Shown here piece by piece: positions 27,761 through 36,574 of a DNA stretch of 64,000 bases; the first letter of the stretch is position 1, and each line of letters opens with the position of its first letter. The position numbers and the translations under genes are program-made. The DNA is from Pseudoalteromonas sp. T1lg88 (GTDB lineage: Bacteria; Pseudomonadota; Gammaproteobacteria; Enterobacterales; Alteromonadaceae): contig NZ_PQCF01000006.1 of NCBI RefSeq assembly GCF_002964765.1, forward strand, positions 231,757 to 295,756, read 5' to 3'. Below the pieces are notes generated by a model. The model saw only the letters and a list, made by a program, of their open reading frames with translations, was not told the DNA's origin and made no database searches.

Positions 27761-29308
27761 CTACTTCTTCGGACGTAAATCCAGGTTGCGGAAGTCGAAG
27801 CTGAAATCTGTGACCTCGGTGGAAACGGCATGCATCCTGGCGCTGCTTACCTTATTTTGCTCATTCAGGGTAAAGTGGATAAAGGCATCCGCTTCGAGCA
27901 TGGGCTCATCCCACTTAACAATAAAGCTGTTGCCACTGTGATGCTGCAGTTCGCCCTTTAAGCGCTTGGTGTGAGTAAAATCAATGCGCAGCTTGCCATC
28001 AAGTTGCTCGATAACCACGTCGCCATACCAGGCATCATGAAGCGTGCCGGTATAGTAGATAGGCGGTAAGGCGCTTTGATAATCTTCGACTAAACCCGGC
28101 TTGGCATTGGCGTAGGCCTGCTCCTTATTTTTAAAATGACGCTCGGCAAAACGCTCAACATAATCTTGATCCTCAAGCTCCAGCGCCTGCTCAAAGATTT
28201 CTTCGGTCACCGCCGAAAGCGCTGCAAAGGCCTGCTGATTCGACAGTACCACTACACCGAGCTTTTTCTCCGGCAGCAGAGAAACCTGCGACACCATGCC
28301 AAGAATACCGCCGCCGTGGCCGACGCGTTTATAGCCATGGTAATCAACAATAGACCAGCCTAAGCCGTAGCCACTGAACTGTTGTCTGGTCGCCGTAAAG
28401 GCCGCTTTAGAAACGGCGCGATTAATATGTGGCAGCCACATTTGCTCTTGCTGCTTGGCGCTAAACAGGGTCTCGCCATTGGCCATAACCCCGGCGTTAA
28501 GCTGGGTATTCAACCACAGACTCATTTCCTTCACGTTCGAGGCAATGGCACCGGCACCACGGAAGTCTTCAAGATAATTGACGAAGAAGGGGTTCAGCTT
28601 GCCGTTAAAGGGAATATGGCCGGTGGCATAGTTATTATTGTCTTCAGCGATACGGGAAAAACCGGCGCGTGACTGCTCCATGCCCAAAGGCATTAGCATC
28701 TTTTGCTCGATAAAGTCCTGCCAACTCATGCCGCTTACACGGGCGACCACCTCACCGGCGGTGACAAACATCAGGTTATTGTAGGCGTAGGTACTGCGGA
28801 AACTGGACTGTGGCTTTAAATACTGCAGGCTCTGGATGATATCGTCCACCGATTTATCCGTGTCCGGCCAAATCATCAGATCGCCCTGTCCCAATCCCAG
28901 ACCACTGCGATGGCTAAGCAGATCGCGGATGGTCATCTCGCGCGTGGCGTACGCGTCATACAGGCGAAACTCCGGAAGATGGTCAATGACCTTGTCATCC
29001 CAGTTTAACTTGCCTTGATCCACCAGCATGGCCAAGGCCGCACTGGTAAAGGCCTTGGTATTTGAAGCTATCCCAAACAGGGTGTCGGCGGTTACCGGCT
29101 CCTTGGTATCGAGATGACGCACACCAAAACCCTTGGCATAAACGATGTCACCCTCGGCGACCACGGCGACGGCCATACCGGGCACATCAAAACGGGCCAT
29201 GGATTGCTCAATGGCAGCGGTAATTTTTTGTTCTTCCAGCTTGGCTTGCGCCGGGCTATTTAATCCCAGCAACACGGCGCTGCACAGCAGCAGCGTTTTA
29301 AATTTCAT
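27761..29308 (-). CDS. Exported class C beta-lactamase-fold serine hydrolase with DUF3471
   Basis: A 515-residue protein with a signal peptide (MKFKTLLLCSAVLLG, cleavage near AQA-KLEE). The serine hydrolase motifs are S-N-T-K (SxxK) in FGIASNTKAFTSAAL, the Y-A-Y-N-N motif, and HGGG in place of the KTG triad region. A C-terminal lipocalin-like DUF3471 domain follows (YYTGTLHDAWYGDVVIE). Such proteins are usually esterases or D-aminopeptidases rather than true beta-lactamases. AAGGA before ATG 29308 fixes the start. It lies 60 nt downstream of the cyclotransferase gene on the same strand. Confidence 0.9.
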   Translation of the reverse strand: MKFKTLLLCSAVLLGLNSPAQAKLEEQKITAAIEQSMARFDVPGMAVAVVAEGDIVYAKGFGVRHLDTKEPVTADTLFGIASNTKAFTSAALAMLVDQGKLNWDDKVIDHLPEFRLYDAYATREMTIRDLLSHRSGLGLGQGDLMIWPDTDKSVDDIIQSLQYLKPQSSFRSTYAYNNLMFVTAGEVVARVSGMSWQDFIEQKMLMPLGMEQSRAGFSRIAEDNNNYATGHIPFNGKLNPFFVNYLEDFRGAGAIASNVKEMSLWLNTQLNAGVMANGETLFSAKQQEQMWLPHINRAVSKAAFTATRQQFSGYGLGWSIVDYHGYKRVGHGGGILGMVSQVSLLPEKKLGVVVLSNQQAFAALSAVTEEIFEQALELEDQDYVERFAERHFKNKEQAYANAKPGLVEDYQSALPPIYYTGTLHDAWYGDVVIEQLDGKLRIDFTHTKRLKGELQHHSGNSFIVKWDEPMLEADAFIHFTLNEQNKVSSARMHAVSTEVTDFSFDFRNLDLRPKK

Positions 29309-29368
29309 TGTTATTATTCCTTTTGAGTTACTTCTGAATCCTGATCTTCCAGCAGCGCCCATTTCGCC

Positions 29369-29881
29369 CTAACAGTCACCCTTCTGGGGTTGGCCTGAGT
29401 GGATCTGCATCTCCCTCAGGTGCCGCTCGCGATTGAGATCTTCAATACTGGCTTGGCGGGCGATTTCAGCAATATAGTGCTGTGGCAAGCTCGCCTCTTG
29501 GGCACCGCGATACACATGCTGGACATACCAATCGAACGGCAAGGCCACCCGATCTAGGGTATTGGCGATATAACAATAGGCTCGGACCTGCTCTTGCTGG
29601 TCGACTAAGGTCACCTCAATATGCGCGACGTCATAACGCGGCCCCTCGATTTTATGCAGGTATTCCTGCTGCTCAACATCGAGTATCCACACCACGCCAT
29701 ACACGCTGGCACCAGTTTCACGGTGAATGGTGCACTTTCCCGAGCCGTCGAGGCTAAGCATATCGAAGCTCAGACGATAGTCGGGTAAATGGGCCACCCC
29801 GACGCGCCGGGCATCGGGCAAGCGCTCGCCAAGACGATGCGCCGACATATTGGAGCCGAAAGCAAAATAATATTGTGTCAT
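29369..29881 (-). CDS. Gamma-glutamylcyclotransferase-fold protein
   Basis: A 170-residue protein with the AIG2/GGCT opening YYFAFGSNMSAHRLGER (substrate loop Y-G/A-S-N), VYGVVWILD, and the catalytic-position Glu in HKIEGPRYD. Known members release 5-oxoproline from gamma-glutamyl amino acids. The start shares an ATGA overlap with the end of the RhtB-type exporter, so the gene is translationally linked to a gene that is now frameshifted. The exact substrate is unknown. Confidence 0.88.
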   Translation of the reverse strand: MTQYYFAFGSNMSAHRLGERLPDARRVGVAHLPDYRLSFDMLSLDGSGKCTIHRETGASVYGVVWILDVEQQEYLHKIEGPRYDVAHIEVTLVDQQEQVRAYCYIANTLDRVALPFDWYVQHVYRGAQEASLPQHYIAEIARQASIEDLNRERHLREMQIHSGQPQKGDC

Positions 29882-30503
29882 AACAACACCACCTGAATCG
29901 CTAATACTATTAACACCACGCCGATGGCGCGGTCAAACCAGAACCCCTTGGCATTAAAAAAGCCCCGAACCTGCTGCTTAGAAAGCAACAGCGACAACAG
30001 AGAAAACCAGGCCCAGGTTGCCAAGGCCATATAGAGACCATAGCCTAATTGCACCATTTTTGGCGTTTGTACCGATACTACCAGGGTAAAGAGCGAGAGA
30101 AAAAACAAGGTCGCCTTGGGGTTCAGGGCATTGGTTAAAAAGCCGCGGCGAAAGGCCACCAGCAAGTTCTGATGCAGCTGCGGTTGCGGCTGGGCCTGCT
30201 CAGACTCTCCCGCCGCGGGCTTGCTACGCAGCGCCTGCACGCCTAAATAACCAAGGTAGAGAGCGGCCAAGTATTTCAGCACCATAAACAGGGTCGGCGC
30301 CTGAGAGATCAATAGGCAACACCGAGCAAACAATAAAAGATATGCACCAGAATCCCGGCACCCACCCCGGCACTGGTAGCCAAACCGTTAGCGCGACCAT
30401 AACTGACGCTGTGTTTAAGTACCACGGCAAAGTCCGGGCCTGGGCTGGCAACGGCAAAAAAGTGGGCAATGGCTATGGCGGCGAACTCGGGCCAATAACT
30501 CAT
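29878..30503 (-). pseudogene. LysE/RhtB-family amino-acid exporter, single frameshift
   Basis: Two overlapping frames together make one RhtB-type exporter of about 207 residues. The first (from ATG 30503) holds the N-terminal helix and signature AVASPGPDFAVVLKHSV and runs to CLLGVA before a stop. The second, entered near 30310, continues LLISQAPTLFMVLKYLAALYLG through to 29878. Restoring one base near 30310-30313 (for example a third C in the GCC run) joins them with the family sequence intact. Both outer overlaps, with 30500 and with 29881, are ATGA. This could be a real null mutation or an assembly error. Confidence 0.88.
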
Positions 30504-31285
30504 GCCTGCTCCTTGGTGAGCAGAGAGAGCAACAAGGGATCGGCACTGGTTTGTCCTAAGGCGCGCAATGTTTTTGTCGCCTTTTTAAAATAGCTGCGCA
30601 GGTGCCCTTTTAGATGCGCCGCCCCTTTGTCTATGCCCTTAATATGACAAAACAGCGCCAATAGAAACACTTGTTGCTGCTCGGACAGCTCACTGGAGCG
30701 ATTGGCATAGGGGTTATAACACTTGCCGCAACCGCCGCGGAATTGATACACGGTGTTACTCAGCATCACGCCAAAACCAAAGAAGCTGGCCACCACCTCT
30801 GTGGCGGCATCCAGGTATTGTTCACCACCAGGAGGCAAGTGACCGCCCTGATAAATCATGACCCGCGCCATACCCTGCGCAAAGCTGGCAATCAGATCCT
30901 GTGGCTGATTGATCTGTTGCGGGTTGTATGAGAGTTGTACCTGGCCATCACTACTCAGTAATTGAGCCTCTGGGCCGCGTAAACAATTCGCAAACTCCAT
31001 ACGCGGGAAGCGCTGCGGCTGACTCAGCTCAGGTGCGACCAACACCAGGGGCCATTTTTCAAGACCAGCGTACTGTTTTACCTGGGTAAAAACCTGTTCC
31101 GCCATTTGCGCCACGCTATGGCTCTGACCGGCAAAAAACGCGTTGGTGGGCAGGACCAATTGGCTTTGCTGGCGAAAATAATCACCATCAAAGTGTTCAT
31201 AGGCCCATAAAAAAGTATCCAGCAGCCATTGCTGCTCTTGCTCTTCAAGTAAAGGCGAAGGTTTTAACCAGCTTAACATAGTCAT
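30500..31285 (-). CDS. Conserved protein of unknown function, possible degenerate zincin
   Basis: A 261-residue soluble protein that I cannot name. Its most conserved-looking parts are a segment DLIASFAQGMARVMIYQ, then EQYLDAATEVVASFFGFGVML, then RGGCGKCYNPYANRSSEL with two close cysteines. The order helix-with-catalytic-site, then Glu-containing helix, then F-x-G-F-G resembles metallopeptidase-like families, where an H-E-x-x-H would sit at SFAQGMAR; that motif is missing here, so it is probably not an active protease. It is first in an operon with the RhtB-type exporter and the cyclotransferase, linked by an ATGA overlap. Confidence 0.75.
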   Translation of the reverse strand: MTMLSWLKPSPLLEEQEQQWLLDTFLWAYEHFDGDYFRQQSQLVLPTNAFFAGQSHSVAQMAEQVFTQVKQYAGLEKWPLVLVAPELSQPQRFPRMEFANCLRGPEAQLLSSDGQVQLSYNPQQINQPQDLIASFAQGMARVMIYQGGHLPPGGEQYLDAATEVVASFFGFGVMLSNTVYQFRGGCGKCYNPYANRSSELSEQQQVFLLALFCHIKGIDKGAAHLKGHLRSYFKKATKTLRALGQTSADPLLLSLLTKEQA

Positions 31286-31549
31286 TTTTATTGCAACTTA
31301 GGTTCTTACCGCCAAGCATACCAATTCAAATAGAAAATAACAGCCGGGTGCGACGACACACGCTCGGTGAACAAGGCACCAAGACTTGGCTCTATAGGCT
31401 TTGCGCAGAGGAACTGGCATTTTTCTAAAAATGTGCTAAACCAGATATACCAATTACATTAAAAAGTGCTCGTTAGATTGAGCATGGTTTTAATAAAATT
31501 GGTCTTTTTACTCACTGGCGCTACTTATGTAATGTTAACGAGTGTGACC

Positions 31550-31879
31550 ATGCCCCATATCATCATAGAACATTCCGAAGACCTGCCGGTGTTACCACAA
31601 GTATTAGTGGACAAGGTGCACCAGGCCACCTATGCCAGCGGCCTATTCGAACTAGCCACCATTAAGACGCGTGCCATTGCCTACCAACATTATGAATTGG
31701 GGGATGGTAAGGACGGCTTTATCCATATATGCGCCTACATTATGGCTGGGCGCACTCGCGAGCAAAAGCAGCAACTGAGCAGCCAACTGCTGGAGTGCCT
31801 TAGCACCTACTGCCGCCGTTCAGATTGTTTAAGCGTGGATGTGCGTGATTTAGATCCTGAGATCTATCTGAAGTGCTAA
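31550..31879 (+). CDS. 5-carboxymethyl-2-hydroxymuconate isomerase-like tautomerase
   Basis: A 109-residue CHMI-family protein, from MPHIIIEHSEDLP. The catalytic Pro follows the initiator Met, as in tautomerases, which fixes the start at 31550 rather than at the longer frame from 31466. LIKTR-type arginines are represented by TIKTRAIAY, and DVRDLDPEIYLK ends the protein as in HpaF. No other homoprotocatechuate genes are nearby, so the substrate may differ. It converges on the amidohydrolase gene with a 4-nt overlap of the ends. Confidence 0.85.
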   Translation: MPHIIIEHSEDLPVLPQVLVDKVHQATYASGLFELATIKTRAIAYQHYELGDGKDGFIHICAYIMAGRTREQKQQLSSQLLECLSTYCRRSDCLSVDVRDLDPEIYLKC

Positions 31880-32772
31880 GCGTCGGGAGTCCGTGTCTCG
31901 GTGCCGTACAGACGCTGCGCATTGACGCAGGCCAGAGCGCTAAAATGGGGTAAATCCATGGCTTGATAGTCCAGCCACAGCTGCTGATAGCTGGTTTTAA
32001 ATAAGCATAAGGGGAAATTGCTGGCGAGCATCACCCGTTGGAAGCCCAAGTGCAATATTGCTGTGCGGATCACCTTTTGCTGCCAGTTTATATCGCCATC
32101 CGGGTGAGTAATTTCCCAGCCGCAACACTTAAGATAAATATTGTCGCACCCTGCGCACAAGCTTAAACCCTCCAACCAGGTATCCCAGGTAGCAGGGGTC
32201 ACCAAACCGGCATGATTGATCACTATATTCAGCCTTGGATTGGCCTTGGCATGGGCCACCACAGCGGCCGCTAGCTCGGGCTCACACAGACTAAACTGGG
32301 CCTCAAAAAGCAAGCCCTGCTCACAAAGCAAGGTAAGATTTTTACCTACATTAGGGCTTAACAGGCGCTCTCCATCAAGGCCTTCGGTGATATCGCGAAT
32401 TCCGCGTAACAAGGGGAATTTTAACCGCTGCAAAGAAGCGGCGAACTGCTCAGGTGCTTGGTCTATGGCCGCATAACTGATTGCCGGGCCTCTAAAGCCC
32501 AGCTCTTGCAGCCAGTCCAGCTCTTTGGCTGGGTGTTGATTGTCAAACCCCGCCTCAATATGGGCAACGCCTTTTAACTCTAGGCCGTGCCCGAGTATCA
32601 GGTCAGCCATGGCGAAGTCACGCTGAATGCACTGCTTTTGCGGCCAAAACGGCGGCCCTTGCTGTTTAAGCCAATAATAATCCCCACGGCCATAAGCGAA
32701 AAAATGCACATGGGGATCAAACACGGGCGTAGTCATGGACTTAGCCATGGGTGTTGCCAAAGGCTTCTCCAT
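31876..32772 (-). CDS. Amidohydrolase-2 (lactonase-like) protein
   Basis: About 298 residues of an amidohydrolase-2 TIM barrel. The N-terminal metal motif is FDPHVHFF; NHAGL near residue 197 and ASNFPLCLF near 260 are the later barrel-strand motifs. Relatives include L-fuconolactonase, rhamnonolactonase and 2-pyrone-4,6-dicarboxylate hydrolase. The start is uncertain: 32772 (used here), 32748 and 32736 all encode Met ahead of the HVH motif, and none has a good ribosome site. The gene follows the SDR gene and probably overlaps or abuts its end, so sugar-acid lactone hydrolysis is the preferred guess. Confidence 0.8.
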   Translation of the reverse strand: MEKPLATPMAKSMTTPVFDPHVHFFAYGRGDYYWLKQQGPPFWPQKQCIQRDFAMADLILGHGLELKGVAHIEAGFDNQHPAKELDWLQELGFRGPAISYAAIDQAPEQFAASLQRLKFPLLRGIRDITEGLDGERLLSPNVGKNLTLLCEQGLLFEAQFSLCEPELAAAVVAHAKANPRLNIVINHAGLVTPATWDTWLEGLSLCAGCDNIYLKCCGWEITHPDGDINWQQKVIRTAILHLGFQRVMLASNFPLCLFKTSYQQLWLDYQAMDLPHFSALACVNAQRLYGTETRTPDA

Positions 32773-32791
32773 TAAGGCTGCCACGGACTCA

Positions 32792-33526
32792 TTACTGCGC
32801 CGTATAACCACCATCAATCACCTGCAGGGAGCCGGTGATAAAGCTGGCTTCTTCACTGACCAAAAAGGCCACCAGATTGGCCACATCTTCAGGCTGCCCT
32901 AAGCGACCAAGAGGCTGTAGTGCCGACTCCTCGGCCACCACGGTATCCTTATCGGCACCTGTATTAGCGCAGAAGTTGTCGATTGCACTGTGGAACAATG
33001 GCGTTTCTATGGTACCCGGACACACGGCATTGGCACGAATGCCAAACTCGGCATAATCCAGCGCTGTGGTTTTCGTCATTGAGGCCAGTGCCGCCTTCGA
33101 CAGGTTATAGGCGAAGGAATTGCGTTTACCCACCAAGGCCTGATCGGAAGAAATATAAACGATAGAACCTCGTTTGGCCTCACGCATCAAGGGCAACACG
33201 GATTGCGTCGCGGCAAAGGCACCCTTGATATTCAGGGCAATCACTTCATCGAGCATGGCCTCAGAGGTTTGCTCAATATTGGCACTGCGGTGAATACCGG
33301 CGTTGCAGACCAAGACATCCACTCGCTCTTCGCGCTCACAGATGTCAGCGATCACCCGCTGCACACTGGCCACATCGCGCACATCACAATGGCGATACTC
33401 ACCTATATCGGAAGTGACAATATCCAAGTTGTAAACTTTATATCCCTGGTTTGCTAACTTTTCTACAATGGCCAGACCAATTCCCTTGCTGCCACCCGTT
33501 ACAATAGCGACTTCACTCATATTCAT
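32792..33526 (-). CDS. Short-chain dehydrogenase, sugar-acid type
   Basis: A 244-residue classical SDR. The NAD-binding motif is TGGSKGIGLAIVEKLA, the second strand ends in Asp (YNLDI), NAG is in CNAGIHRSA, the catalytic Ser is in YISSDQALVG and the YxxxK pair is in YNLSKAAL. RANAVCPGTIETP and TGSLQVIDGGYTA close the fold. The acidic second-strand end favours NAD over NADP. Similarity to 2-keto-3-deoxy-L-fuconate or fucose dehydrogenases, plus the adjacent lactonase-like gene, suggests sugar or sugar-acid oxidation; this is an inference. Confidence 0.88.
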   Translation of the reverse strand: MNMSEVAIVTGGSKGIGLAIVEKLANQGYKVYNLDIVTSDIGEYRHCDVRDVASVQRVIADICEREERVDVLVCNAGIHRSANIEQTSEAMLDEVIALNIKGAFAATQSVLPLMREAKRGSIVYISSDQALVGKRNSFAYNLSKAALASMTKTTALDYAEFGIRANAVCPGTIETPLFHSAIDNFCANTGADKDTVVAEESALQPLGRLGQPEDVANLVAFLVSEEASFITGSLQVIDGGYTAQ

Positions 33527-33594
33527 TTACGCCTTGATGTACATATCAGCTAATACTAGCATCAGCGCTAAATAAAAATATAGGATTAAAAATA

Positions 33595-33987
33595 ATGACA
33601 TTTCGTCTTGATATGAAAGTGCGTGACTACGAATGCGATTTGCAAGGGATAGTTAATAACAGCGTGTACTTCAACTACTTGGAACATGCCCGCCATGAGT
33701 ACCTGTTAGAGCAGGATGTTGACTTTGTGGCTTTGGCCAAAGAGGGTATCAACCTGGTGGTAGTGCGCAGCGAAATGGATTATAAGGCTTCCTTGGTACC
33801 CGGCGATAAGTTTTATATCGGCGTTGAGATGGTGCGCGAAAGCCGCCTTAAGTTTGCCTTTATTCAGAATATTTACCGCGCCAGCGACGACAGACTGGTG
33901 CTTAAAGCCAAAGTTATCGGCACCTCAGTCAATGCCGAAGGACGTCCCTTCTTGCCAGCGCAGTTAGAGCGTTTATTTGCGGCCTAG
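33595..33987 (+). CDS. Hotdog-fold acyl-CoA thioesterase (YbgC/FadM type)
   Basis: A 130-residue thioesterase of the 4-hydroxybenzoyl-CoA type. The catalytic Asp lies in VRDYECDLQGIVNNSVYFNYLEHAR, the D-x-x-G-x-V-N-N-x-x-Y signature near residues 11-35. VPGDKFYIGVEMV is the central strand. AGGA is eight bases before ATG 33595. It is divergent from the SDR gene. The natural acyl group is unknown. Confidence 0.9.
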   Translation: MTFRLDMKVRDYECDLQGIVNNSVYFNYLEHARHEYLLEQDVDFVALAKEGINLVVVRSEMDYKASLVPGDKFYIGVEMVRESRLKFAFIQNIYRASDDRLVLKAKVIGTSVNAEGRPFLPAQLERLFAA

Positions 33988-33990
33988 GAC

Positions 33991-34404
33991 TCAGGTTCCA
34001 GGCGCAACACCAACGACAAAGGTAAGGGTATGAGCCCCTGTTAAGGTCAGGGTCTCTTTATCCATCTGTAGCAGTGGCGATGACTTTAGGGTGCTTAGCA
34101 AGGCACTTTCATTGCGCTGCACTTCCCCCTCACAGACCCTGTAAGTCATGCCCAGATTAGTGACCTGCAACCTTTGTTCTTCCACCTTGCTGCTGGCGAA
34201 AAAGTGATTGCAACCGGTGTGGCCGTTTAACTGCAGTGCGTCGATAAAACCCACATAGGTATTATCGGTTTTTACCGCTTGCCCATCTATGCTGGTTAAA
34301 TACCAGTGTTGAAATTTGAGTGCATCGGCTGTGCGCTGATCTTGTGCGGCACAAGCCGTTAATCCGGTTATTAACACCATCGCCAATATTAAATTCTTTC
34401 TCAC
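33991..34404 (-). CDS. META-domain (HslJ-like) lipoprotein
   Basis: A 137-residue protein from GTG 34404, with AAGG eight bases before it. The lipoprotein signal is VRKNLILAMVLITGLTAC with lipobox LTAC. A META domain follows: WYLTSIDGQ, LQLNGHTGCNHFFAS, LGMTYRVCEG and LLQMDKETLTL. HslJ in E. coli is an outer-membrane META lipoprotein linked to novobiocin tolerance. The longer frame to 34470 would bury the signal peptide and is rejected. It converges on the thioesterase gene with 3 nt between the ends. Confidence 0.85.
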   Translation of the reverse strand: MRKNLILAMVLITGLTACAAQDQRTADALKFQHWYLTSIDGQAVKTDNTYVGFIDALQLNGHTGCNHFFASSKVEEQRLQVTNLGMTYRVCEGEVQRNESALLSTLKSSPLLQMDKETLTLTGAHTLTFVVGVAPGT

Positions 34405-34569
34405 CCTTGTGACCTTGAACTCACAGCTGCTAATGCCCTCAATGCTAAAGCAAAGACAGTAAATTTGCACCGATAACGACTTAATAATGTGCCATAAAAC
34501 TTAACTTTTAACTTCCTTTTTACACCCACATACGCTTTAGTATAGAGTTAGTAACAGAGCACCTAAAAA

Positions 34570-36150
34570 ATGGATTTCGACATGACGACCCAGCTTATAA
34601 AACCTTTACTTATTAGCGCCCTGAGCGCTTCGCTTCTGGCCTGTGGTGGTGGTAGCACAGATGACAATGGTGGCGACACCCCATCCAGTTGGACCCAAGG
34701 CGTTTTTGCCCCGTCTAGTCAGTTCAAAGGACAATGCAGCGCCATCAACGAGAAAAACTGGCTGCGTTCTTGGAGCAATGAAACCTATTTATGGTATGAC
34801 GAAATCATCGACCGAAACCCGGCTTCCGTTGCCGGAGTTATCGACTACTTTAATACCTTAAAGACCAATGCCACTACCGCCTCCGGCGCGGCTAAGGATA
34901 ACTTTCACTTCAGCTTGCCCACCGACGAATACCAGAAAATGCAGGAAAGCGGCGCCGTGATGGGCTATGGCTTTAATTTCAAGTTAATTCGCAGTGCACC
35001 ACCTCGCGAAGTGGTGGTTAGCTACACCGACCCTGGCACCCCTGCAAGTGCAGCAGGAGTGAGACGCGGCTGGGAAATCATTGCCGTAAATGGCGTCGAT
35101 ATGATCAACAGCGATGACGTAGAGACGCTCAATAGCGCCCTATTCCCAAGTGTTAAGGGCGTACAAAACACCTTTACCTTTAAATTGGTCGGTTCAAACG
35201 AGGAGCGCAACATCACCCTGACCACAGGTGAATTTATCCAAGATCCTGTGATGAATGTAAGCACCATAGCCACCAACAGTGGCAATGTCGGTTATGTTCA
35301 GTTTAACGATCACAATGCCCCGGCGGAGCGCCAATTGTATGATGCCTTTAATCAATTGGCAGGAAGCAACATTAGCGATCTGGTAATCGATATGCGCTAT
35401 AACGGCGGCGGCTATTTAAACATGGCGGCGCAGCTGGGTTATATGGTCGCGGGGCCATATAATACAGACGGCCTTATTTTTGAAAAAACCATTTTCAACG
35501 ACAAATATCCAAACACCAACCCGGTGACCGGCAGAGCGCTCACGCCCATCCCCTTTATTGATGAGTACCTGGCTTTCGATCCCGACTCAGGGATCCGCAA
35601 GGGCACCAAGTTGCCAAGCCTCAACCTGGATCGCGTCTTTGTCCTGTCATCCAGCAGTACCTGCTCAGCCAGTGAGGCGCTGATCAACGGCTTAAACGGC
35701 ATCCCTGCCGCGCGCGGTTTTAAAGTTATCCTCATTGGCGGTAATACCTGTGGTAAGCCCTACGGCTTTTACCCCACTGATAACTGTGACACCACCTTCT
35801 TCACCATTCAGTTTACCGGCGTAAACCATGCCGGCTTTGGTGAGTACTCCGATGGTTTTGCTCCAGAAAACACACCGTACGTCGAACTGGCCCCCGTCTA
35901 TGTAGAAGGATGTGCGGTGGCCGATGACTTCACCCACCTCTTGGGTGATAAAAACGAAGCCATGCTAGCAGCGGCGTTAAACTATCGCACCACAGGCTTT
36001 TGCCCGGCCCCCACTACGGCGGCAGGCTTAAAAGGTTATGCGGTACAAAGCACTGTTTCAGAGGTGGGACTGAGTATTAGCGACAACCGCTGGCAAACCC
36101 AGTTGAAAAACAACCGCGTAGTAACCCCCTTACCCAAGGAGCTTAACTAA
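34570..36150 (+). CDS. S41-family periplasmic peptidase, lipoprotein
   Basis: A 526-residue protein. A lipobox LLAC ends the signal peptide, followed by a Gly/Asp-rich linker. A PDZ-like domain lies around 150-210 (YTDPGTPASAAGVRRGWEIIAVNG), then the S41 (tail-specific protease/C-terminal processing) fold with VGYVQFNDHN, LVIDMRYNGGGYLNMAAQL and the catalytic Ser in VLSSSSTCSASEALINGL. The start may be ATG 34570 or ATG 34582 (MTTQLIKPLL), the latter giving a more normal signal peptide. The stop shares one base with the next gene (TAATG). The substrate is unknown; it is probably anchored in the envelope. Confidence 0.92.
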   Translation: MDFDMTTQLIKPLLISALSASLLACGGGSTDDNGGDTPSSWTQGVFAPSSQFKGQCSAINEKNWLRSWSNETYLWYDEIIDRNPASVAGVIDYFNTLKTNATTASGAAKDNFHFSLPTDEYQKMQESGAVMGYGFNFKLIRSAPPREVVVSYTDPGTPASAAGVRRGWEIIAVNGVDMINSDDVETLNSALFPSVKGVQNTFTFKLVGSNEERNITLTTGEFIQDPVMNVSTIATNSGNVGYVQFNDHNAPAERQLYDAFNQLAGSNISDLVIDMRYNGGGYLNMAAQLGYMVAGPYNTDGLIFEKTIFNDKYPNTNPVTGRALTPIPFIDEYLAFDPDSGIRKGTKLPSLNLDRVFVLSSSSTCSASEALINGLNGIPAARGFKVILIGGNTCGKPYGFYPTDNCDTTFFTIQFTGVNHAGFGEYSDGFAPENTPYVELAPVYVEGCAVADDFTHLLGDKNEAMLAAALNYRTTGFCPAPTTAAGLKGYAVQSTVSEVGLSISDNRWQTQLKNNRVVTPLPKELN

Positions 36151-36521
36151 TGCGTAAGTTTTGGTCTCACAGCCTGCTGGCGGCGCTCACCTTGGCCACC
36201 AGCAGTGGCTGTAACAGTACGGTGAATCAGGACGACTTGCGCCCGGCGCTGCTGAGCGAACCAAACCAGCAAGAGGTTGCAACCCTGGTTGCCCAGGCTC
36301 TGAACATCAAGGAAGTGAAGGTGCGCGAAGACGTGTTTATGCAAAAAAGCTCATTGGTATTGGAATCACCGCCCTTTAGCGATGCGCAAGGCAACCCCTT
36401 AATGGGCAAGCAACTGGAAATGCCACAGCGCTTTATGCTGCTCACCGATGGTCAGTTGTGCTACTTGCAGCACCTTAATAGCGAGCAGATATTGCCCGCC
36501 CCGACCCTGACTTGTCGTTAA
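36150..36521 (+). CDS. Small lipoprotein coupled to S41 peptidase
   Basis: A 123-residue protein with a lipoprotein signal (MRKFWSHSLLAALTLATSSGC, SSGC lipobox). The rest is soluble, with QEVATLVAQALNIKEVKV and FMLLTDGQLCYLQHL, and ends in a Cys pair-like TLTCR. It is not a family I recognise. Its ATG overlaps the peptidase stop codon as TAATG, so the two are translated together; a role as partner, inhibitor or adaptor of the peptidase is possible but untested. A strong terminator follows. Confidence 0.75.
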   Translation: MRKFWSHSLLAALTLATSSGCNSTVNQDDLRPALLSEPNQQEVATLVAQALNIKEVKVREDVFMQKSSLVLESPPFSDAQGNPLMGKQLEMPQRFMLLTDGQLCYLQHLNSEQILPAPTLTCR

Positions 36522-36522
36522 C

Positions 36523-36555
36523 AAAAAAAGCGCCGGCTAATGTCGGCGCTTTTTT
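36523..36555. terminator. Bidirectional intrinsic terminator
   Basis: AGCGCCG/CGGCGCT stem with an 8-nt loop, flanked by A7 and T6, between convergent genes. Confidence 0.9.
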
Positions 36556-36574
36556 CTTACCCATTTATTAATAT

